A stretch of 64,000 bases of DNA from Coix lacryma-jobi var. lacryma-jobi (taxonomy: Eukaryota; Streptophyta; Magnoliopsida; Poales; Poaceae). Below, piece after piece: positions 46,950 to 59,900 of the stretch (its first letter is position 1; each line of letters starts with the position of its first letter). Made by a program: the position numbers and the translations under genes. Below the pieces are notes generated by a model. The model was not told where the DNA came from. It ran no database searches and saw only the letters and a list, made by a program, of their open reading frames with translations. The stretch covers positions 1,488,001-1,552,000 of the forward strand of contig VDCT01000326.1 of NCBI GenBank assembly GCA_009763385.1. The letters run 5' to 3'.

Positions 46950-46975
46950 TGAAGAAAAGCAGAAGCATGCATCGC
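46950..46975 (-). other. 5' UTR part of the EAF1 start exon
   Basis: A likely splice acceptor (GTGCAG) at 46976-46981 places 26 untranslated bases before the ATG. Confidence 0.45.
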
Positions 46976-48062
46976 CTGCACGTCACCGAAAGAGGCAGTT
47001 CATTCTGGCAGCACCAGCAAACAGATGTATCCTTCCAGCGCGAACCACTGAAAGCAAAATCCCAAAGAAACAACATGGAAAAGACTGGCATAAATAAACG
47101 ACGAGAAGAAAAGGTGACACAACAACATTTAAATGTAACATAAGGCACATTCAAAAGCCTGCACAATGACAGTACACTTGAGCACAGAAAAGGGAGTGCT
47201 GCTTGCGATGGGCCATTGCCAAACTGACATAGGGCAGCATCACTGTCATGTGGGGCCAAGGCTATTCCAGGCGCCGACGCAACCGCGACATACGCAGGAA
47301 CGCAGAGCGTGCTGGACGTGCAGCTCTGGTCGTTACAGCAGGCAGCGGATAGGTGGAACTTTAGGAGTTTTAGTTGGTTACGGAAGAGTTTCAGTTGAGT
47401 TTTAGTTGGATACGTAAGAGTTTGAGTTAGATACGTATGTCCCTATATATAGATGCATTGTAATCTGACGTGAGGGAATTAAGCAATATTATTATCTCCA
47501 AACCCTATCTCTCTTCTCCAACAACCAAGCCGACGGCCGAGGGGCAAAACCTCGCCGGCGACGACGGAACGAGGCTACGAACTCCGTAGCCGCGGTCCAG
47601 CTACCTTGGGCACCAACGCCCTTGACAATCACAATGTATGTATGGAGGTTACATACACTACATTTAGGCATGTGGTCATCATCATGCAAGTGCACTTATC
47701 CGCAGCTGAGAGATTGAGCATTCCATGGGCACCAACCAATGAGACTAAGGGGGTGTTTGGTTCTCAAACCCTAGAGTTTAGTCACTAAAGTTTAGTGGAG
47801 GTCACTAGAGTAGTGTTAAAAATGACTTTTAGTGGGGGTGTTTGGAACTTTAGTGACTAAAAGTGGCTAAACTCTAGGGGGTGGGAACCAAACACCCCCT
47901 AAAAATTAAGCAGGGGTCATCACCTCCAGCCTAGGCCAGAGCTTCCCCTGACAGGAATGGCTCAGTCGGTGGGCACGCTCCACACAACCCAACAATGCCT
48001 CAGGAGACCCTGGGCAGCCGAACTGGGCCTAAAAAAGGCGTGTGAAGGAGGATGACACGTAC
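46976..48062 (-). other. Probable 5' UTR intron of the EAF1-like gene
   Basis: A possible donor (GAG followed by GTACGTG on the minus strand) lies at about 48062, giving an intron of about 1.09 kb. It contains a TATATATAG-bearing LTR-like stretch (about 47330-47640, unclassified) and the MITE at 47749-47899. Confidence 0.4.
47749..47899. mobile_element. Tourist/PIF-like MITE with TAA target duplication
   Basis: 151 bp, ends GGGGGTGTTTGGTTC and GAACCAAACACCCCC, perfect 15-bp inverted repeats, flanked by TAA at 47746-47748 and 47900-47902. Same family as the element at 63847. Confidence 0.92.
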
Positions 48063-48470
48063 CTCGAGTAATCACCGGCGCGCGAACCTAGGGTTAGGGT
48101 TTGGGCAGGGGAGGGCGAGCAGCCACGGAAGGGGTGCAGACGGGTCACGGGGGCACTGGGGAAGTCTGCCGGAGGACTGTGCAGCGAGGAGGCCCGCGAG
48201 GCGGCCGCCAGAGGTGGCCGTGGCGCCGGTGGGGTGGGGTGGGATGGGGCGGGGCCTGGAGGCGGGAAGGAGCGCGAGGAGAGGGAAGCAGTTCAGGTCC
48301 TGTGCCTGTGCCCGCCGTGCGTTGTTGTCCGGGCGGGGCGGGCTGGGGTGCCGATGGGTCCGCGCCGCTGTCCGCGCGGCCTCGCCTCGTCCGCGCGCGG
48401 TGCGGTCCGACCCGATCGCTGTTGTCGGCTCCACTCTCTGCGTCTTCTCTACATCCACCCACGGCTAAGT
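48063..48470 (-). promoter_or_regulatory. GC-rich first non-coding exon/promoter zone of the EAF1-like gene
   Basis: A GC-rich block in AT-rich surroundings, just upstream of the probable 5' UTR donor. Open frames here on both strands look like composition effects. No TATA box chosen. Confidence 0.4.
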
Positions 48471-48501
48471 TTTTTTTTAGTATTTTTTTAAGAAGAATAT
48501 A

Positions 48502-48735
48502 CTCTCTCTCTGTCCCTTAACAGTAATTTTTTAATTAAAAACTGTAATCCGTGAAAGAACATAAAAAAATTATCACACTAAATAATCACATTATAAAAAT
48601 ACAATTTATGATTGTATCTAATGATATTAACTTAATGTCATAAAATTCCGGCGCTTTTCTATGCATTAGATTAGATTTTTAAAAACTATGATTTAAAATA
48701 GCTCTAAGAATTGATTAATTTAGAGGCAGAGAGAG
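48502..48735. mobile_element. Stowaway-like MITE, 234 bp
   Basis: Ends CTCTCTCTCTGTCCCTTAA and TTTAGAGGCAGAGAGAG, flanked by TA on each side. Confidence 0.7.
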
Positions 48736-49274
48736 TATTTACGACATGAATGCTCACATATTTATTAAAGATATACACTCTATGTTTTATAAGGGCGGTC
48801 CCGGTGTTTAAAACTACGCACGGTTTTCACAATAGTCATGTTAGCAAGAAACCATGTAAACTACCTCACACAATGTTAGTGTCTTCACGTAATAAATAGT
48901 ATTGTATTTTATTCTTTTTCACTCCCCATTCTCTTCTTCCAAGTCTATCTTCCTCTTGGGTACCGCCAGTCACCATTGACTGAACAAGTAGGTCACCAGC
49001 GTGGCAATGCCATGGAGCGGCAAGGGGCGCCCGGCTCGGCTAGGCAGGGCTCAGGCGGCGTCGGCAAGTGCACTCGGGGATAGAAACTGGTGGTTTCTTC
49101 CCAACGCTGATTTGCTCGTTTTTTTGTGTCTTGGGTGGAGTGAAGACGTGGTTTCTCAGTTACGAAATAATTTCTTCAAAATTACTTCTATTTTCTCATT
49201 AATTAGACTATCATGTCAATATTTTGCTTATTTTGCTTATGTAACATCTTACTTAATAGGGATAGAAACCACCA
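48736..49274. other. Intergenic DNA
   Basis: A GGGCGGTCCCGGTG word near 48794 looks like a MITE end, but I cannot place its partner with confidence. No gene seen. Confidence 0.3.
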
Positions 49275-49505
49275 TTAAGGCGTCCGCAATAGCTAGCTAT
49301 TTGGCTAGCAATTAAGACGTGGACAAAAAAAAGGAGATAGAGTAGTCACTAGCGAGGAACAAATAACTAGTCTATTTCACGTAATCCAAAAATCTAAAAA
49401 ATAAATATGTGAATCCAAGAAAATAAAAATATATAATATAGTCTTTGTTACTATCTCTCATATCTACGTAAGCTAGTTATGTAACTAGCACCACTACGGA
49501 CACCC
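49275..49505. mobile_element. MITE with GG(C/T)GTCCG ends
   Basis: Left end AAGGCGTCCGCAATAGCTAGC and right end complement AAGGGTGTCCGTAGTGGTGC are imperfect inverted repeats around an AT-rich body. Confidence 0.5.
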
Positions 49506-49679
49506 TTGATATCCTATAAAAATTGTCCTAACATAGTGCACTCTCAAGATTTTATGACAGACTAAAAGAGTACACAAAAGACATGCATCCTTATTTTATT
49601 TTTTTAATCAGAGGCTATCATTGATATATGATTGATGGTAATTGGTTGATAAATAGCAAATAACAATATAAAATACACA

Positions 49680-49793
49680 CTCCCTCTATTCCAAATTACA
49701 AGATATTTTAGTTTTCTAGATTTAGACATACGATATGTCTAGATTTAATACAAAATCAATATATGTACAAGACAGTTTGGAAGTATGGGAGTA
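49680..49793. mobile_element. Decayed Stowaway-like MITE
   Basis: Left CTCCCTCTATTCCAAATTAC; right end complement CTCCCATACTTCCAAACTG; TA duplication only partly preserved. Confidence 0.5.
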
Positions 49794-50965
49794 CCAAATT
49801 TATGCGACTTTTGAAGACAACTGTTTTTTTGTGCTTGTACAATGTGCTATATTAGAGAGAATTTTACATCGGTACATCCAACATGTTTCCTTTAAAGTAT
49901 CTATATCTCTGATATCAATCTAACTAAATTATCAAATCATGGTGGTCAACATAATAGATTAAAAAACTCGATCAACCAAAAAAAAATAAAGTTCATACTC
50001 TTAAAATAAAAATTCATGCCGGTAAACATATTAGATTAAAAATCCTTGTTAAATCTGCATCCATGATAGCTTCCAATGGAGCTAAACAATTATCACGTGC
50101 AATAATAATCCAATACACCAAATATTTCTAAGATAACTTATCCGTTAACCTAAGAAACAAAATATGGTCCATTAAGATGAATTTGTAACTATTACGTATT
50201 GTATATACGATAGTATGGCACAATAAATATAATTCCTCCTCCATTGTACCATAACAAGGATGGGGCCTAACAGGTCAACAATCATCCATGGGAATGGGAC
50301 AATCACCTTGCTTGTTCCAAAGGCTTCTTCGAGCACAGAATCGCTTATGGGGCTAACAAGTTTTATTGACAACACAAGAAGCTTAAGTTAGGTTATGCTC
50401 TTGACAGCCAACATGTTTCCTTTAGGTAAACTCATACTCAACAAATAAAATCCACATTCGTGATCAGTTCCAGATTTCCAATGGAGGTAAACAATGATCA
50501 AGTCGAATAAAACAATAGACAAAATATTTCCTCATTGAAGATTTTTTATCTGAAACCAAGCATGATTCATTAAGATTAACTTGTCATCATCAACCAATCA
50601 GGACTTAATCACAAGACATGACCAAGGAGAATAGTAGAAAACACGAGCAAGCAAGGGAATTCTGTAGGATCAGAGCTGCAGCTTTGATTATAGGTAAGCA
50701 GAGTATATACAACTCCTCAAAACTTTACAGCCCCTGATGACCAATCCTAAACCTCGTCCTAACAGAAAATGAAAACAAAAATTGAGATCGTAACCCCAAC
50801 CACCTATATGTTAGCCATGTCGCATCTAATCTTTGCGAGCTTCTCTTTTCCTTCCCTATCAAACAACAAAAAAATCTCCTGAGGTTGGCAACAAAATCTG
50901 CGAACCATCTAGATCGCACGTCCCAAATTACTTTACACTGTACACAAGCCGGTGATCCTCTATGC
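49794..50965. other. Intergenic DNA and 3' UTR of BTAF1
   Basis: AT-rich up to about 50660. From there to 50965 it is probably the BTAF1 3' UTR. No gene seen. Confidence 0.4.
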
Positions 50966-53900
50966 TCAGCCGTTTAGCTTCGCCAGGAACTGGTTCAGAT
51001 CATACTCATCAGCATACTGTGACTGATCCCAAAGCTCATCCAGCCCATTAAGAATGGACTTCAAGCCTTTGCCACCAGATTTCCTCTTGGAATCTTTACT
51101 CTGCTCGTCGCTTGAACCACGTGGAAGGACCGATGCCTGTCGCAGGCGAGAGAATGAATTATTAGAAACAAAAAATCTCCATTTCTTTCTGCATCGCAAG
51201 AAAAATGTCTTAAGGGGTTTACTTTTCTTGAAGCAGGGGTAGATGTGAACAGATCAAGCAGCTGGTCAGTGTTCATGGTCTTCAAGCTGGAGTTCTCAGC
51301 ATTGATGACAGCATTGGCGACTGACACCTTGAACCTCTGGAGAGACATCACCTTCTCCTCAAGTGTGCCACGCATAATGAGACGGTGAACATTCACCACT
51401 TTCCTTTGACCCAACCGATGTGCTCTGTCCATAGCCTATAAGAGCAGAATCATATTATTTTCGAATATTGCTGTAAGACAGAGGGGGGTGGGTTATGCAA
51501 CCAAGGATTCACTGAACCTTAAGACATAACCGATGTCAAAGCTAGTATACAGAATGAAAATACTGACATAGCTATACATTTAATTTTCTCAATAGACTAG
51601 ATATCACTCATGAAAGAGTAACCAATTCAAGGCATCAAGACAAATAGTAACCAAAATGAATAGGTAGCATATCATCTTCATGAATGGACATAGAAACATA
51701 AAACTTACTTGAAGATCCTTCATTGGGTTCCAATCATGTTCCATGAACACCAATGTGTCGGCAGATGTCAAGTTCAAGCCAAGCCCACCAACTGCAACAA
51801 AGAAAGAATAAGAGCAAGCTTTCCGAACATGTCAATGAACAATTCCACAGTCCTCTAAACATACCATGGGTTGTTAACAGAAGTACGTCAATGGTTGGGT
51901 CTGAATTAAATGCTTTAACAATTTCAAATCTCTTCTCTGGAACAACAGAGCCATCTAGACGCAAATATGTGACACTGCAAAACATCAAGTTTTCTTAAAT
52001 AGATAATTTGCTCAAAATAGCACTAGCAGAGGAAAAATAATAGCCATAGCCTATGTTACTAAAAACAAGTATAGTAATAAGAAATATGAAATGCATGTAC
52101 TGATGCAAATCAAAGCTGCCAAATCAGCAAAGAGATAGCACTGACAACCAGAATACCAGATAAACCTCACAGATTAAACAAGTTCGTTGTGGGCTCATGG
52201 CACTACAATATAATGAAGTACAAAGGCACATAAAACACTACAACCAAAGGAATGCAGCAGAAGCCCATACCATACAGCAAGATCAACACGCACCAAGCAC
52301 AAGAAATAAAATATCATAGAACTCACCTTCTCATATGAGATTGAAACAGGTCCTTCTCTATGATGTCGAGAAAAGCCTGAAGGAAAGAAAGTTGGACCAT
52401 GAGACAAGATTTTTTCACTTGAAAGGATGACAGAACAAAAGGCATGGATTAACAAAATAGCCATCCCAAATTTCAATAGGCTTCATACCTTATGCTGAGC
52501 AAAAATCAAAACTCTGTGTTGCCCAACAGCTGTCGAAGCATCAGGACTAGATATTTCTGACCCTATACCACATTCTTGAAGTATTTCTTGAAGAGCAACA
52601 AGCTTAGGTGAGTGGTGAAGCTCATGAAGCTCACTGCCAGATCCCACGCCGATTTCTTTCAGAAGATCCACAAGATGATTAGGGGGGCTCTCTCCAGTTA
52701 CAAGTAAAGGATGGCTGCAAAGTTTTAATAGGTACTGCAATGCCTGCATTAAAATGTAAATGTAGTTAGAAAGCAATCCCATTAAAACGAAAAAAATGTA
52801 AATGGATAACAAGGATATGAGATTTAACTGCAGCACCTGAAACACATGACGAGTTGCCTTTGGTTGAGGTGCAGATTCCTGCGATTCATTTGCTTTAACT
52901 ATAGTTGAAATCTCTTCTTTTGCATTGGAGCTGGAAAATTTGTCATAAAGTTTGAGCTGCAATAGACTGAGATCGCAATATCTATCCTGGATAATCTTCT
53001 CTGGAAGATCAGATAAAACTTCATCCTTTGTTCTTCTCAGTAGAAATGGCATGACCTGGTACAGAAGGCTCGAATTTATTTATGTACAAAGGTCATTTGT
53101 AAATACAATTATAAATACCAGTACCTGCTTATGCAGTGCCTCCATTGCAAGAATGCCAGCTTCAGCATCCTTCGCTGAACATTTAGAATCTTTGGCAGCT
53201 AGCAATGGTTTTCCATACGTAGCTTGGAACTGTAAAGAACGGGCTTCAGTACAATATATTTCCAGATAAGAACAGACCAAGGTAGATTCAAAGAGAGAAC
53301 ATATACTTCAGCGGAGGTAAGCATTTTATATATAAAAAACCCTCTGTCGGCAGGAAAAAGACTGCCCCAAAGTATCGTTTGAAAGAAGAAACATTCGTCT
53401 TCAACCGACCGAGAAACACCCCAGGTAGGACCGCAGTGAGGAATGTTTTTGAGCAACAACAACAAAGCCTCCTAGTCACGGTTCAGGCATGTCAACAACT
53501 GCTTTCAAGCACTCCTATCCGAACACAAATCTCATATATCCCGACCTTTCAAATCTCAAATGCACTGGTGGCTCTATAGGTCTCCTTTGGAATGGCCAAA
53601 CCAACTCAACCGATGCTGAACAAGCTTTTGTTCAATTTGTGCTACCCTTAGATGAACCCAGGAGCTGGAGGTGCTACTCCGAGTCAGCCTAGGCATTAGG
53701 TCCTAACCGAGAAATTGGGTCGGTTACTTCGGTCTTTTAAAAATTCAGTTGTCCTAACCGAGAAATTGGGTCGGTTACTTCGGTCTTTTAAAAATTCAGT
53801 TTTTAGATATTGGAAACCGATCTTCTACCCAAGAACCGAATCGATAATTCGGTTGACCGAGACATTCCCAAACAAACCGACCAACTGAGAAGTTGGGAGT

Positions 53901-56900
53901 AAAACTAGTAAAATTATCCCTAAAACTAAGTTTTTGTAAGGTACTAGCAGAAGGTACAGATTGCGTAGCTTTTGAGTTTCATATAGAGCAACTTGTATAC
54001 AACATTACTTACTTGTTTTTCTGTCCCAAGAAACCCAGGCATGAGGAAGTCAAATAAAGACCATAACTCCAACACATTATTCTGCAATTCCAATTCCAAT
54101 GTAATGTGCCAAAGTCAAGACAAGGCATAGAAGGTCATATATAAATAAAGAACAAACAAAATCAAGTCAACAATGTGAAGAGGAATGAAACGGTGGGAGC
54201 ACATATCAACAAGAGTTTCAGCTGAAGCTGAAGTTTACCTGAATAGGTGTGCCACTCAAGATAAGGCGGTGTTGTGCTTTCAGCTGTTTCACAGCAGACG
54301 TTATTTTAGACCTTGAGTTTTTTATGATATGCCCTTCGTCCAGAACACAATAGTTCCAAGGGATACTCCCAAGAAAATCAATGTCCTTGCGTATAATATC
54401 ATATGATGTTATGATGACGTTAACCTTATCAAACTGACTATGGAGTGTCACTCTGTCCTGCGAAGAACCAACGTACTGAAGAGGTTTCAAGATAGAGGTG
54501 TCTATGTACTTCTCTATTTCATATTCCCAGTGGGCCACTAATGTAGAAGGGCAGATAATCAAAGATGTCAGATTTTTGCCATCATTCCGTGCACGTGCTT
54601 CTGCAATGTCACTTGCTACAATAGCAGATGCTTGGAGCGTCTTACCGAGCCCCATGTCATCACATAAAATTCCATGTAACTTAAACCGACGAAGGAATGC
54701 GAGCCAGTTGATCCCTTCCTGCTGATACCTGCAATAACACAAAATCAATATTAAATAAGCATAGATATAAAGATTGCAGAATCGCACATATGCATCACAA
54801 TATATTTCAACATATGAAACAGACTAACAACTTAAATCATTACACACTACTATTATTTAAGATCGAAAAATGGTATCATGAATCTATGTTATGATAAAAA
54901 AAGAACTATGTAAGAAATGGACCTTCGTAATTCAACGCTAAGATCAATATTAAGCTTGAAATCATCAATTTGTGTGTTGTCAAGGAGCTGTTCCAGAAAC
55001 TGCACATCTTCAGCACTGCTAGATAAGCGTTCACTTAGTCCACCTGGTAATGAAGCACCCCTTGATAATGGCAGCAAAGGAACAAGAGCAGCAAAACTGT
55101 GAGTCACAGTCTGCCTAACAGAACCATCTGGGTCACTCATACACTTCAGAAGAGGAACAACAAGGAAAGGTGCATAAGGAACCAACTCCACAGCCAAACC
55201 CTGAACAAGAAGGCTCAAAAGAATCCCAGCTCCTTGTCTTGCACAGACAGAGGATAAATCAGACAACATTGGGATGACATTTTCTATCACCACTACCATC
55301 ACATCATCGGTCAATGACTTCGCCATAGATGTGATGCACCTTGCAGCAGCTAGTCTAACAGCCACATGAGGATGGCGAACACACCCAAGAACACAGGGAA
55401 GGAGATTTAGCAATTGAGGCCTTAAGGGCTCAGCCAAGTGAGGTGAAATGGAACGAACAACCTGCAAAAACCAGCAAAGGCATTGAAAATGTGACAAACT
55501 AAGCTTGTTAACAGTAAAAGGATGGTAAGATACAAACTGATGTAGCATGTTGGATTGACATTAACAGGTGATAAGCCTAGACAATATAGAAGCTTTACAC
55601 AAGCTACAAATGGAACAAACCTGGATGTTATTAATGAGTGACTGTGGGTCCTTATCCTCATACGATCTGCCTAGCTGTGCAATACTTGCATCATCTTTCG
55701 GAATACCATCTTCGGTTTTTACAGGTTTAAGAAACTCAGTAAGGCAATCCCATAACTTGGGAAGTTTTTCAAACAATGAAGTTCCAAATTTCTCACAGAG
55801 ATGCTTGAAAGCCAACTCTGATCCACGTCGGCTTATAAAACCCTCCATTTTTGACCTTTCGTCGCCACCAGAAGTTGTATGACCCCTGGATCTATGACTG
55901 CTAAAACGCTTTCCAATTGATAGCAAATTCTGGTCCTCAATAACCTGCATTGAGTTGATTATTGCAGCTTGAGGTGTCTCACTAACATCAGTGCATGTCA
56001 GAGTGCAGAGATTCTTGGTTAGCTTGTCATTGGGGCCAGGCTTGCGGCCAACACAGGTAAATATGAGCTCAGCAAGTGCATCAGCAGCTTTATCTTGAAG
56101 TACTTCCTCCTGGATGATACAGAATCATCTGAGAATAAAGGTTAACAAAGAAAATATAATATGATCACAAGAAAAACAAAAATATTTACCTGTTCTCTTT
56201 TAATGGCAGCCATTAAAGGTAAAATAACAGGGTTCAACTTGCTAGGCAAACATGACATCCAAACTACAGCAGAAGCCACCAAAGAAGAGACAGTCACATG
56301 CAAATTATTCTGCATAATAACATCAAATAACAAAGATTATGTGAAGACATTGCTAAAAAGTTGATCAAGCAATTATAAACACCATGGATTATATGCAACA
56401 CTAGCATTTTTCAAAAAATACAAATCTGAGGACACAACAATTTGAATGTACCACATACCTGAACACATTTCAAGTAGCCTGATGTAGACAACAGGCCTTG
56501 TTTTGCTGAATCTATGTTATTCAGAAAAAATTTCTCACTTTCTGAAGGAAGATTCGATTCAGATGGTAACAGAAGCTTTGATGCAAAGTTGATAGCATCA
56601 TCAACACTCAGCACGTCAACATTAAGGTTTAAGCTGCTAATATAATCTTTGAAAGCAGCGCATGAATCAATTGAGTGGAGCAAATTATTGGCTTCATTGC
56701 GCATCTTCGTGTATGTCCTTGAAAGTTCAGAATATGGAAGCACAGAATCTTTCGTGGGTAATGCTGGATCAGAGCAAGTCAATAAGTCCAGCAGCCACTC
56801 TTTCAAGGAAGATAGGAAAGCTAGCAATGTACCCACTGATACAGGATCTCTGCCTCTCAGATCTTTGAACAAAGAAACGATGATCATTGAAGCCACCTGT

Positions 56901-59900
56901 AACAACGAAAACATAAGTTAATATCACACATAATCGAACAAATAAATATATTATACATGATTGAGCCATCTCATACCTGTCTTTGGACTCCTGAGGGAGA
57001 CATGAGGTCATTTGCTAGTGGACTTAGGACAACTTGCCATGAGCTTGCAGGCAACTTAGAGGCAAAAAGCCCAAGGGCCATTGACGTAAGAACTCGTGTA
57101 TGAGTAACAGATTTGTCAGGATCAGCACCAACAATTATCTTGGAAACGATTGAGGGAACATCCAAATGCTTTTCATGTGAAGTACTTTCCCCTGTAGAAC
57201 CAAACGAGATCATTCTTGAAGTACTTTCCCCTGTAGAACCAAACGAGATCATTCTTGTGTACTCATGATCTAGCCTAGCAGATCTAATCTTTGCAGCAGC
57301 TCTTGAACGATTTCCTCGTGGAAGGGCAACTGGTAGAAACATTTTTGTAGAATCCAATGCTGAGCCAAATGGAGTGGTAGCAAGTTGTACCCAGTTACTA
57401 AAATACAACATCGCAGCGTATTCAAGGTCCTTCTCAGGGCACTGCAATAGTTGAGTCATTTTTGTTTGTTAATGACATGGTATGCTAGACTAGATGGTTA
57501 AGCTCATGTGCATTTAATAAATATAAGCATGTCCAGAACACCAATAACCTGAAGTAGAAGTTTCCAAGCCCTTTCAGAAGACTGAAGAATATCATCATTT
57601 GCCTCCAAAAGTAGGTTCTGAAATACAACCTGCAGTGCATCACCTAATATTGATGTTGGCCAGAGTTTAGATGGGGTTGTTACAGCTGAACTCCTAGTGT
57701 TGCCAACCTCAAGAAGCTTCTCCTAAAAGAAAAATGAAATTTCACATTAAGAGAGTAAGAGATATGAAAAATCCTGCAATGAGCACAATACTCATGACAA
57801 CAGCAGAACAGCAACCTTTTATTGCTTGGTGATAATTGCTTAATTTATAAGATTATCAAAAGTGTGACACAGCAGCACCTTAATGAAAACGAAATAAATG
57901 CTGAAAAGGCATACCAGTGTTCGTATTGCAGAACGCCGAACAGAAGTAATACTATGTCTCATAAAGGGCCACAACCGGGGTGTCAATGTAGCTAGACCAT
58001 AAGGGTTCTCAATAGATGTTACCCGATCTTCTTGCTCAGCAATCTGAGTTGCTTCATTTAGATCAAATTCTCCCTTTTCCCCTGAAGCTGCTGTGCCAAG
58101 CATCTTTGGGACCATCTCTGGTCGAGAATATATTTCTGCTAACAAGTTCATTACACTGAAAATGAAAATGAAAATGAAACTATGAGATGAGATAACAAAA
58201 GCATTTCCAGTAACATGAATAGAGTCCACTTGAGAGAAAAAAAAATGACAACAACAAACAGGTACACAAAAGTTCCACAGCAACAAAACTAATGGTAATC
58301 AACGACATCAATAGAGTCGACTTAAAAGGAAGAAAATGTCAACAAACAAGTACACAAAAGTTTCACAGATGCAACAAAACTAATGGTAATAGGCAACTGG
58401 TTTCAGAAAAAAAAAACACTTGAAATTTGAAAATAAAAAGGTCAAGTGGCTGAACCTGCCCACATTATTCAAGCATAGATTTGCAGATAAGGGAAACAGG
58501 ATTTAAGTATACCTGCTTGTAGATGGGCTTAAATCATCAAGGTCAAGCAATATATCCCAAAGCAACATCACAATTGGACGTAAAATTTGGTCATTTAGCC
58601 TAACTAACGAGTCAGCAGCTGGAATCAGGGCTTCTGCAGCCACTGCTCGGACATCATCATCAGGGTCCTCCAGACCAGCTTTACAAGCATGAATGATATA
58701 GTCAAGCAAATCTTTAAGCATTTCCTGGTCATGAAAGAAATAATACTGTTGCATCAGCAAAAGGGAATGTGGTTCAGAAGTACTCTTTTTTTTTATATGC
58801 CGTATTAGGTTTGTCCTAAGTAAAACATTCCTAACTCTGACCATCAATTTCAAAATATCCATGCAGTGCCACACCATGTGAGTTATACATTATGAAAGTA
58901 TTTCTCGTAGTGAATCAAAAAACATAGATCTTATGTTAACCTATACACTTTTTAAAAAAATTGACGGCCAAAGAAATGTTTTACCTAAGACAAACCTAAT
59001 ACAACATGTAAAAAACAGAGAGAGTATGAGAAAGAATTATGTTCTCTGAAATATTTAGCTGGCAAAAAACCAACTAGAATTGCCACTCTGATATTATGTA
59101 CCATGGCTAACAGACTTAGGTAGGTCATCAATTCATCAAATCTTGATTAGCAATTACCTGGCGAACAGCAACTAAGTATTTAATGCCGAGAAGGCTCCCA
59201 TGACGAACTTCCCACTCTTGTCTGCGCTGCAAGAACAAAGAACAGAAAGAGATGATAATGATGAATTTGAAAGCAGTGTTTCAAAATTTGAGGCGATGAG
59301 ATAAATGACTACAAAAAACACACCTGCATCTGCAGCAAGATTTTGAATGTATGACATACTAAAGAAGGGTGCATGTACTTCAGCACAGCACCAAGAGCTT
59401 GAGCGCAAGTTTCACGAACTGGGGCAACAACTTGATCGGATACATAATCGCCAAAGCTAAAAATAAAATAATACAGGAATATATAAGGCTAATAACAAAG
59501 ATGATAACATATTAATCGTATATCTGGAAGTCCATATAAGCATACCGGTCCAGTGAAAGTACACAAAGGAAGCGGATTGCACAATCCTGAAGAAATTCCC
59601 AATTCTTCATATATGAGTATTTGGCTAATTTCATCAGTTTCATGAATTTTGAATTTTCTGGAGCATGTATAGAACTTGGATGTGATATAGAGTTGAGTTT
59701 TTCCTGTAATGGTTTACATGTTGAATTCCCTTTAGACGGGTCAGTTGAATCATCAACACCAAGCTCAGGCTCAACTTTTACATGAGTAGAACTTGGTTCA
59801 CCAGTTAATACATCAGGCACATTGTTTGGATCTCCTTCGGTTTTTGGATAATCACTGCTAACCAACTCCTTAGCATAATCCATATACATACTTCCAGAAC

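Noticed and set aside
47330..47640. Solo LTR
   Set aside because: A TATA-like stretch and a CA end near 47523 are suggestive, but I find no paired terminus, primer site or target duplication; kept only as a note.
48052..48520. Open frames on both strands in the GC-rich block
   Set aside because: No domain, both strands open, and position fits a non-coding first exon/promoter of the EAF1-like gene.
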